Origin: Aliisedimentitalea scapharcae
GTDB lineage: Bacteria > Pseudomonadota > Alphaproteobacteria > Rhodobacterales > Rhodobacteraceae
Assembly (NCBI RefSeq): GCF_045277565.1
Contig: NZ_CP123584.1
Coordinates: forward strand, 620,001-684,000
Length of the DNA: 64,000 bases
Reading direction: 5' to 3'
The translations under genes were made by a program, and so were the position numbers. The notes beneath the pieces were generated by a model, which saw nothing but the letters and a program-made list of their open reading frames with translations, was not told the DNA's origin and searched no databases. This document shows, piece after piece, positions 58,867-64,000 of this stretch. Every line of letters starts with the position of its first letter. Positions within the stretch are counted from its first letter, which is position 1.

Positions 58867-59505
58867 TTACCGCGTTTCGATCGGCACCGCGGGCAGGCGG
58901 TCTTCCCAGCCCTTGGTTTCCAGTTCGGGTGTCAATGCGGTGTCTTCCGGATGACCCAGACAGAAATAGCCAATGAGTTGCCAGGCAGTTGGTACATCCA
59001 GATCGGCGTTCAGTTGGGCGGGATCCAGAACAGAAACCCACCCCAGCCCGAGGCCTTCGGCCCGCAGGGCCAGCCAGAACAGGGTGATGGCCGTGACCAC
59101 GGAATAGCGCCGCATTTCCGGCATGGTGGCAGCGCCCAACCCATGGCCCTTGGCGGTGGCATCGTCGCAGTAGATCGCCAGTTGCACCGGAGCTTCGCGC
59201 ATGCCGGATAGCTTTAGCCGGCTGTAACGCGCTGCCCTGTCACCAGAATATCCGGTAAGCGCCTGTGCATTGGCCTTTTCAAAATTCTCGAGCGCCGCCG
59301 CGCGGGCGGTATCGCTGGTCACGCGGATCACGCGCCAGGGTTCGCTCAACCCCACCGAAGGGGCCAGTCGAAAGGCGTCGAGGCAGCGCGTCAGCACCGC
59401 CTCATCCACCGGATCCGTGCGGAACCGGCGCACATCGCGCCGGAGCCGCATCAGCAGATCAAGCTGATCGCGGAATTCATCATCGAATTCAGCGTTCCGC
59501 GTCAT
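58867..59505 (-). CDS. bluB: 5,6-dimethylbenzimidazole synthase BluB
   Basis: 212 residues, nitroreductase fold. The diagnostic segments are LMRLRRDVRRFRTDPV, LAPSVGLSEPWRVIRV, YSRLKLSGMREAPVQLAIY, ATAKGHGLGAATMPEMRRYS and GWVSVLDPAQLNADLD, which fit BluB rather than a general nitroreductase. BluB destroys FMNH2 with oxygen to make the lower ligand of cobalamin. No other cobalamin gene is in the window. It starts 7 bases after rpsP, so it is probably co-transcribed with the ribosomal gene. Confidence 0.9.
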   Translation of the reverse strand: MTRNAEFDDEFRDQLDLLMRLRRDVRRFRTDPVDEAVLTRCLDAFRLAPSVGLSEPWRVIRVTSDTARAAALENFEKANAQALTGYSGDRAARYSRLKLSGMREAPVQLAIYCDDATAKGHGLGAATMPEMRRYSVVTAITLFWLALRAEGLGLGWVSVLDPAQLNADLDVPTAWQLIGYFCLGHPEDTALTPELETKGWEDRLPAVPIETR

Positions 59506-59512
59506 CCCAATC

Positions 59513-59872
59513 TTATTCCGCGTCGGCAGAAGCGTCTGCTGCCTTGGCAGCTTTCTCTTCGGCGCGCTCCTGGGCTTTCTTGCCTGGGGTGCCTTTTTTC
59601 GGGTTCGAACGCTCGGTCTTTTCGCGCACGCCGGCTGCTTCCAGCATACGGGCGATACGGTCGGTGGGCTGGGCGCCCTGGCTCAGCCAGTACTGGACGC
59701 GTTCGATGTCCATTTTCACGCGCTCTTCGCTGTCTTTGGCCAGCAGCGGGTTGTAGGTGCCCAGCTTTTCGATGAAGCGGCCGTCGCGCGGCATGCGGCT
59801 GTCGGCCGCCACGATGCGATAGAAGGGACGCTTTTTCGAGCCGCCGCGGGCGAGACGAATTTTCATAGCCAT
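59513..59872 (-). CDS. rpsP: 30S ribosomal protein S16
   Basis: 119 residues. N-terminal MAMKIRLARGGSKKRPFYRI then VAADSRMPRDGRFIEKLGTY is the S16 signature; residues 85-119 are an Ala/Glu/Lys-rich tail common in alphaproteobacteria. It follows the chorismate mutase gene after 41 bases. Confidence 0.96.
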   Translation of the reverse strand: MAMKIRLARGGSKKRPFYRIVAADSRMPRDGRFIEKLGTYNPLLAKDSEERVKMDIERVQYWLSQGAQPTDRIARMLEAAGVREKTERSNPKKGTPGKKAQERAEEKAAKAADASADAE

Positions 59873-59913
59873 GGGTGTATCTCCTTTAGATGGCGTAAGC
59901 AGGCAAGGGCCTG

Positions 59914-60210
59914 TTATTCTTGGTGTTTCTTGTGGTGTTGGATGACTTCCTGAATGATGAAATTCAGAAAATTCTTGGCGAATTCGGGGTCCAGATCGGC
60001 CCGGTTGGCCAGATCTTCGAGCCGCGCGATCTGTGTCGCTTCGCGGCTCGGGTCGGAGGGGGGCAGGTCATGTTCCGCCTTGAGGCGGCCCACGGCCTGG
60101 GTGTGTTTGAACCGCTCGCCCAGCGTATAAACCAGGATGGCATCGAGCCGGTCGATGCTTTCGCGGTGTTCTTTCAGCAGCTCGGCTGCGCGGGTCACGG
60201 GATCAGTCAT
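59914..60210 (-). CDS. Chorismate mutase (AroQ-type)
   Basis: 98 residues from the ATG at 60210. An all-helical single domain: ELLKEHRESIDRLDAILVYT, LGERFKHTQAVGRLKAEHDL and FLNFIIQEVIQHHKKHQE. The expected active-site residues Arg13/Lys-type are placed as in monofunctional AroQ proteins. It converts chorismate to prephenate for Phe/Tyr synthesis. Its location next to rpsP and ffh is usual for the group as far as I know. Confidence 0.88.
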   Translation of the reverse strand: MTDPVTRAAELLKEHRESIDRLDAILVYTLGERFKHTQAVGRLKAEHDLPPSDPSREATQIARLEDLANRADLDPEFAKNFLNFIIQEVIQHHKKHQE

Positions 60211-60270
60211 GCGGGCCTCTGCACTGCGGCGTAGAAAGGGCGGGAAACGAAAAAACCGGGGGGTGACATG

Positions 60271-60303
60271 CGTGCACCACGCGTGCACCACCCGTGCACC
60301 GCC
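60271..60303. repeat. Three 11-base direct repeats upstream of chorismate mutase
   Basis: CGTGCACCACG, CGTGCACCACC and CGTGCACCGCC follow each other without gaps at 60271-60303, each with a GTGCAC palindrome, 61-93 bases upstream of the chorismate mutase start. The helical spacing suggests cooperative protein binding. A simple slippage repeat is possible. Confidence 0.5.
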
Positions 60304-60350
60304 GCGACGCAGCATCAACACCCGAAAACCGGCGGAACATATCAGTCCAT

Positions 60351-60953
60351 TCAGTCAATGGCCCAGCCTTTCGGTTTGAACAGCGGATCGGCGTAGTGGC
60401 TGATTTCCATGTCGATGCCATGCGACAGCTGAGAATCGGTCAGCTGGGCGGGTGAGGGATGGCGATAGACCGCGTCGTTGCCGTCGATGGTCTGGGCGTC
60501 ATTGTCCTTTTTTGCACCCAGCCGTTCGGCCAACCGGATCGAATCCAGGTTCTTGGGGTCGAGATAGCTGACCGCTGTCTCCCAACCCATCTGGGTGTAG
60601 AAATAATTGCGTGCCGCATGGGTCGCTTCGAGCGCATAGCCGTGACCGGCGGCATCGGGCCAGATGATCCAGGCGATTTCACGTTCGGGCCAGGCCGCAG
60701 GCATCCAGCCCCCGGCCATGCCATAGGTTTCATCCGTCACCTTGTCGTGGATCATCCACATGCCAAAGCCGCGCACCTGCCAGTGGCCGATTTCGGCGGC
60801 ATAGAGCATCCAGGCCTCATAGGTGTTCAGCGGCCCGCCCATAAAACGCGAGCGGTAAGAGCTGAACGTGGCCTTGAAGTCCGGGTAATCCTCGGCTTCG
60901 GGGCCACGCAGGACCAGACGTTTGGTTTCGATGACGGGGATATTCTTGGGCAT
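60351..60953 (-). CDS. GNAT-family N-acetyltransferase (RimJ/RimL type), copy 1
   Basis: 200 residues. N-terminal ETKRLVLRGPEAEDYPDFKA and central WIIWPDAAGHGYALEATHAA (acetyl-CoA loop) followed by NYFYTQMGWETAVSYLDPKN and SIRLAERLGAK. It acetylates an amino group, possibly of a ribosomal protein as in RimJ/L. It overlaps the next copy by one base. It has a longer C-terminal tail than the other two copies. Related to the two genes upstream in sequence and order, so probably a tandem duplication. Confidence 0.88.
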   Translation of the reverse strand: MPKNIPVIETKRLVLRGPEAEDYPDFKATFSSYRSRFMGGPLNTYEAWMLYAAEIGHWQVRGFGMWMIHDKVTDETYGMAGGWMPAAWPEREIAWIIWPDAAGHGYALEATHAARNYFYTQMGWETAVSYLDPKNLDSIRLAERLGAKKDNDAQTIDGNDAVYRHPSPAQLTDSQLSHGIDMEISHYADPLFKPKGWAID

Positions 60954-61504
60954 CAGGCATAGGCCTCCATGCCGCCGTTGACCACAGCGTCAGGTCCCGG
61001 ATGGCGCCACACATGGGTGGTGCCAAAGGCCGGGTGTTCGTATTCAGATTCGAATGTCGCGCCGAGGCGTTCGGCCACCCGTTGGCTGGGGGTGTTGGCC
61101 GGATCAATCAGGCTGATCGCGGTGGGCCAGCCCAGAATGTCATAGGCATAGGCGCGCGCGGCCAGCGCCGCTTCGGTTGCGTAACCTTTGCCGGTGGCGC
61201 CGTTCATCAGGGTCCAACCGATTTCCGATTCGGGCCAGCCTTCGGGCCCCCACAGGCCGACGTGACCGAGGAACGTGCCGGTTTCCTTGTCATCCAGCGC
61301 CCAGAAGCCATAGCCGCGCATCACCCAATGGCCCAACAGCATGGCGATGGACCGCCATGTTTCGTCGCGCCGTTTCGGGCCGCCGACAAATTTGGAAGCG
61401 TCGGAGGCAAAGAAAGCGGCTTCGGCGTCCAGATCGGCCTCGCAGGGGGCGCGCAGGATCAGGCGTTCGGTTTCCAGCCGGGGGATGTTGATGTCCAATG
61501 TCAT
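60953..61504 (-). CDS. GNAT-family N-acetyltransferase (RimJ/RimL type), copy 2
   Basis: 183 residues. LETERLILRAPCEADLDAEA, FVGGPKRRDETWRSIAMLLG, GYGFWALDDKETGTFLGHVG, WTLMNGATGKGYATEAALAA and ISLIDPANTPSQRVAERLGA line up with copies 1 and 3. Its start overlaps the stop of copy 3 by 4 bases and its stop meets the start of copy 1. Confidence 0.88.
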   Translation of the reverse strand: MTLDINIPRLETERLILRAPCEADLDAEAAFFASDASKFVGGPKRRDETWRSIAMLLGHWVMRGYGFWALDDKETGTFLGHVGLWGPEGWPESEIGWTLMNGATGKGYATEAALAARAYAYDILGWPTAISLIDPANTPSQRVAERLGATFESEYEHPAFGTTHVWRHPGPDAVVNGGMEAYA

Positions 61505-62037
61505 GCGGCACCTGTTGTCAGGTCAGCCGGGGCCGGGTGGCGGTACACCATTTCGGTCCCGTGGCTGACATTTTCATAGGTGCGTTCGTGCCAGGCACCC
61601 AGACGTTCGGCCAGCGCGACGGAGCGGGCGTTGCCCGGAAAGATGTTGCTGGAGAGCGTGTCGAATTCCAGCACCTCATAGGCATAGCGGCGGGCCTCAA
61701 GGGCGGCCTCGCGGGCGTACCCTTTGCCTTCGGCGCCTTCGAACATGACCCAGCCCAATTCCGGCTCGGGCCAACCTTCGGGGGCCCAGAGGCCGACAAA
61801 ACCAACCGGGTCACCATCGCGGGTGTCGACCATCCAGAAGCCAAAGCCGTGCAGCGCCCAATGGCCGATCAGGCTGGCGAACCAGCGCCAGGCGTTGTTG
61901 CGGTCCAACGGTCCGCCGAATCCCCACGACCGATCCGCATCCGCAAAAAATGCGGCCACGGTTTCAAAATCCGCTGCAACCGGTGCGCGCAGCACCAGAC
62001 GGTCGGTTTTGAGGGTGGGGATGTCGAGAGTCAGCAT
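61501..62037 (-). CDS. GNAT-family N-acetyltransferase (RimJ/RimL type), copy 3
   Basis: 178 residues from the ATG at 62037, 4 bases after the ffh stop. LKTDRLVLRAPVAADFETVA, GFGFWMVDTRDGDPVGFVGL, WVMFEGAEGKGYAREAALEA and NIFPGNARSVALAERLGAW match the family. It is the first of three tandem paralogues between ffh and the chorismate mutase gene. Confidence 0.88.
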   Translation of the reverse strand: MLTLDIPTLKTDRLVLRAPVAADFETVAAFFADADRSWGFGGPLDRNNAWRWFASLIGHWALHGFGFWMVDTRDGDPVGFVGLWAPEGWPEPELGWVMFEGAEGKGYAREAALEARRYAYEVLEFDTLSSNIFPGNARSVALAERLGAWHERTYENVSHGTEMVYRHPAPADLTTGAA

Positions 62038-62041
62038 GGAA

Positions 62042-63559
62042 TTATTTCTTTTTCCCGAACCCGCTGAGACCACCGGGCAGACCCATGCCGCCGCCCAGAC
62101 CGGGCAGGCCGCCGGGCATACCGCGTCCGCCGCCCATCGCCTTGGCCGCGGCCTCCAGCGCCTTGGGGTCCATGCCTGCGGCCATCTCTTCGGGCGAGGG
62201 GCCGCCCTTGCCGCCGAACATGCCGGACATGGCCTGTTTCAGCATCTTGCCTTTGCCCATCTTGCCCATCTTTTTCATCACGTCGGACATCTGGCGGTGC
62301 ATTTTCAGCAATTTGTTCAGGTCGCTGACCTGTTGCCCCGCACCGGCGGCGATGCGTTTTTTGCGGCTGGCCTGGAGCAACGCGGGGTTGGCGCGTTCCT
62401 TTTTGGTCATGGATTGGATCAGGGCGATCTGGCGTTGGATGACCTTGTCGTCCATGCCGGCGTCCTGCACCTGTTTGGCCATTTTGCCCATGCCGGGCAT
62501 CATCGACATCATGCCTTCCATGCCGCCCATCTTGAGCATCTGATCGAGCTGCATTTTCAGGTCATTCATATTGAAATGACCCTTCATCATGCGCTTCATC
62601 ATGCGTTCGGCCTGTTCGGCCTCGATGGTGTCCTGGGCCTTTTCGACCAGCGCCACGATGTCGCCCATGCCCAGAATCCGACCGGCGATGCGATCGGGCT
62701 CAAAGGTTTCGATGGCGTCCATCTTTTCGCCCAGACCGACAAAGCGGATGGGTTTGCCGGTGACCGCGCGCATCGACAGCGCAGCACCGCCGCGCCCGTC
62801 GCCGTCCATCCGGGTCAGGACCACGCCGGAGATGCCGATCTTGTCGTCGAATTCCTGGGCGACCTCGACGGCGACCTGACCGGTCAGGCCATCGACCACC
62901 AGCAGGGTTTCGCGCGGGTCGACCACATTGCGGACGTCTTCGACCTCCTGCATCAGGATTTCGTCGATGTGCAGGCGCCCGGCGGTGTCGAGCATATAAA
63001 CGTCGTAGCCACCCAGCGCGGCCTGCTGTTTGGCGCGTTTGGCGATGTCGACGGGTTTCTGGCCCTTGACGATGGGCAGGGTGTCGACGCCGATCTGGGC
63101 ACCGAGCACGGCCAGCTGGTCCATCGCGGCGGGGCGGTAGATGTCGAGCGAGGCCATCAGGACCTTCTTGCCGTCGCGATCCTTGAGCCGTTTGGCGAGT
63201 TTGCCGGTGGTGGTGGTTTTACCGCCGCCCTGCAGGCCGACCATCAGGATCGGCGCGGGTGGGTTGTCGATTTTCAGCTTGCCAGGGTCTTCGTCGCCGC
63301 GCAGCGTGTCGACCAGCGCGTCATGCACGATCTTGACGACCTGCTGGCCGGGGGTGACGGATTTGGTGACCGATTGGCCGGTGGCCTGATCCTGGACCTT
63401 TTTGATGAATTCACGCGCCACCGGCAGCGAGACGTCGGCCTCGAGCAGGGCAACGCGGACTTCGCGCAGGGCGGTTTTGACGTCTTCTTCGGAGAGGGCG
63501 CCCTGTTTGGTCAGGCGATCAAAGACGCCGGAGAGGCGTTCGGATAGATTTTCAAACAT
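62042..63559 (-). CDS. ffh: Signal recognition particle GTPase Ffh
   Basis: 505 residues. N domain MFENLSERLSGVFDRLTKQG; G domain with G1 GLQGGGKTTTTGKLAKRLKD, DIYRPAAMDQLAVL, G3 DTAGRLHIDEILMQE and TRMDGDGRGGAALSM; methionine-rich M domain from about residue 330 (MMKRMMKGHFNMNDLKMQLD, KMGGMEGMMSMMPGMGKMAK) and a Gly-rich tail. It targets nascent inner-membrane proteins with 4.5S RNA. A 207-base leader precedes the ATG at 63559. Confidence 0.97.
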   Translation of the reverse strand: MFENLSERLSGVFDRLTKQGALSEEDVKTALREVRVALLEADVSLPVAREFIKKVQDQATGQSVTKSVTPGQQVVKIVHDALVDTLRGDEDPGKLKIDNPPAPILMVGLQGGGKTTTTGKLAKRLKDRDGKKVLMASLDIYRPAAMDQLAVLGAQIGVDTLPIVKGQKPVDIAKRAKQQAALGGYDVYMLDTAGRLHIDEILMQEVEDVRNVVDPRETLLVVDGLTGQVAVEVAQEFDDKIGISGVVLTRMDGDGRGGAALSMRAVTGKPIRFVGLGEKMDAIETFEPDRIAGRILGMGDIVALVEKAQDTIEAEQAERMMKRMMKGHFNMNDLKMQLDQMLKMGGMEGMMSMMPGMGKMAKQVQDAGMDDKVIQRQIALIQSMTKKERANPALLQASRKKRIAAGAGQQVSDLNKLLKMHRQMSDVMKKMGKMGKGKMLKQAMSGMFGGKGGPSPEEMAAGMDPKALEAAAKAMGGGRGMPGGLPGLGGGMGLPGGLSGFGKKK

Positions 63560-63674
63560 GCCTGCGGGCTCCTTCGCCGGTTCATCTGGGGCGCTTCCAA
63601 TGTAGGAAGCAGGGGTTCAATTCACAATTGCCGCCCCGCCCAATTTGGACTGTGGAGGCAAACCATACAGTTTT

Positions 63675-63751
63675 GCCCCCACGGGCGAAACTCGCTGGTG
63701 GGGGGCGATCCCTGAACGCATGTCAGGGACCGGAAGGTTTCTCACTTCCGG
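63675..63751. ncRNA. Three consecutive hairpins in the spacer upstream of ffh
   Basis: Three inverted repeats lie end to end: GCCCCCAC (63675-63682) with GTGGGGGGC (63698-63706, one extra G), TCCCTGA (63709-63715) with TCAGGGA (63723-63729), and CCGGAAG (63730-63736) with CTTCCGG (63745-63751). No T-tract follows on either strand. This may be a structured leader or an intergenic repeat element. It does not carry the 4.5S RNA GGTCAGG...GCAGC core. Confidence 0.4.
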
Positions 63752-63766
63752 ATGTTTGGGCAGGCG

Positions 63767-64000
63767 TTACGCCGATTGGGCGTCAGAGTCAAGCGGGCCA
63801 GAGTCCATCGGAGTGGCGGGCAGCCAGGCGTTGACCGCGTCGGTCAGACGCTGTGCTCCGGCCCCGGAGGTATAGGCGGCGACAATCGGGTGGTGCCCCG
63901 CGCTCATCCCGTCGTCCAGCACCAGAACCGGACGGTGCAGCGTGCGGGTGCGGCCATCGCGGCGCGACGTGGTGGTTTCGGTGACGGCATGGGACAGGTC
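63767..64000 (-). CDS. Unknown protein (3' part; 5' end outside window)
   Basis: A frame on the minus strand is open from the right window edge to a TAA at 63769-63767, 77 codons. It reads DLSHAVTETTTSRRDGRTRT, LHRPVLVLDDGMSAGHHPIV, AAYTSGAGAQRLTDAVNAWL, ending in an acidic tail (MDSGPLDSDAQSA). Codon use is like the neighbouring genes. I do not recognise the family. It lies upstream of ffh in the same direction, 207 bases away. Confidence 0.6.
   Translation of the reverse strand, partial: DLSHAVTETTTSRRDGRTRTLHRPVLVLDDGMSAGHHPIVAAYTSGAGAQRLTDAVNAWLPATPMDSGPLDSDAQSA

Noticed and set aside
59590..59640. GGTTCGAA as a tRNA T-loop
   Set aside because: It lies inside the rpsP coding sequence and has no acceptor or anticodon arms around it.
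61724..63547. A 607-codon plus-strand open frame opposite ffh, rich in His/Leu/Ala/Gly
   Set aside because: It is the antisense of ffh and a GNAT gene; the composition mirrors the high-GC third positions of ffh and no domain is recognisable.
63675..63751. 4.5S signal recognition particle RNA next to ffh
   Set aside because: CCGGAAGG is present but the GGTCAGG...GCAGC core and the long closing helix are not.
1..64000. CRISPR array, prophage, integrase or rRNA operon
   Set aside because: No spaced identical repeats, phage structural genes, integrase or rRNA-like stretches were seen; the only mobile trace is the IS110 relic.

Overview
The window looks like chromosomal DNA of a marine alphaproteobacterium of the Rhodobacterales (Roseobacter group). 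The evidence is the combination of a complete beta-hydroxyaspartate cycle operon, CcrM and MipZ, a CtrA-type promoter motif in front of flagellar genes, ArsJ-type arsenate resistance, a TmpA/TmpB-type phosphonate pair, and the local order ffh / rpsP / rimM / trmD / rplS / rpmE. No rRNA, tRNA, CRISPR array or intact mobile element was recognised.

Layout. (1) 1-5590: the tail of a GntR/HutC regulator, then a four-gene minus-strand cassette (M20 amidohydrolase, diaminopropionate ammonia-lyase-like PLP enzyme, M24 metallopeptidase, two-Cys Asp/Glu racemase-like protein) divergent from an Lrp/AsnC regulator. It resembles ectoine-utilisation cassettes in enzyme types but carries a different lyase. 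(2) 5677-8933: arsenate resistance (ArsR-ArsC fusion, ArsJ-associated GAPDH, ArsJ exporter). (3) 9021-12294: GMC alcohol dehydrogenase-like flavoprotein and acyl-CoA synthetase. (4) 12433-18278: motB-flgE-flgK-flgL-flgI, with CtrA-type boxes before motB and flgE. (5) 18440-25779: bhcR divergent from bhcABCD (glyoxylate to oxaloacetate), followed by an AtuA-like gene behind a strong operator-like dyad. (6) 25791-31491: a decayed reading frame, a DUF427-class III cyclase fusion, a membrane-anchored winged-helix protein, small exported proteins, rnhB and ccrM.

(7) 31492-39883: an IS110-type transposase remnant, then a hybrid histidine kinase plus PhnD-like binding protein, divergent from a 1345-residue membrane protein. 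That protein joins two rhodanese domains, a YidC/Oxa1-like membrane domain, and a complete ATP-grasp plus phospho-His (rifampin-phosphotransferase-like) dikinase. It is the most unusual object in the window. (8) 39929-42626: tmpB-tmpA (trimethylaminoethylphosphonate to glycine betaine plus phosphate) divergent from a LysR gene. (9) 42640-50060: homogentisate degradation (hmgA, fahA, maiA) with a flavin hydroxylase, MBL protein, DUF2783 and VOC proteins, and a divergent MarR regulator. (10) 50133-54383: second class III cyclase, mipZ, DEAD-box helicase. (11) 54464-64000: translation and secretion genes rpmE, rplS, trmD, rimM, rpsP and ffh on the minus strand. They are interspersed with a TetR/flavodoxin-fold pair, a sulfotransferase-like gene, bluB, chorismate mutase and three tandem GNAT acetyltransferases; a partial unknown gene ends the window.

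The catabolic blocks converge on central metabolism. The bhc cycle feeds C2 units (glyoxylate) into oxaloacetate, homogentisate yields fumarate and acetoacetate, and the Tmp pair would yield phosphate and glycine betaine. CtrA boxes, ccrM with GANTC sites in its own leader, and mipZ are traces of the alphaproteobacterial cell-cycle programme. All identifications rest on reading translated sequences and motifs; no database search was run.
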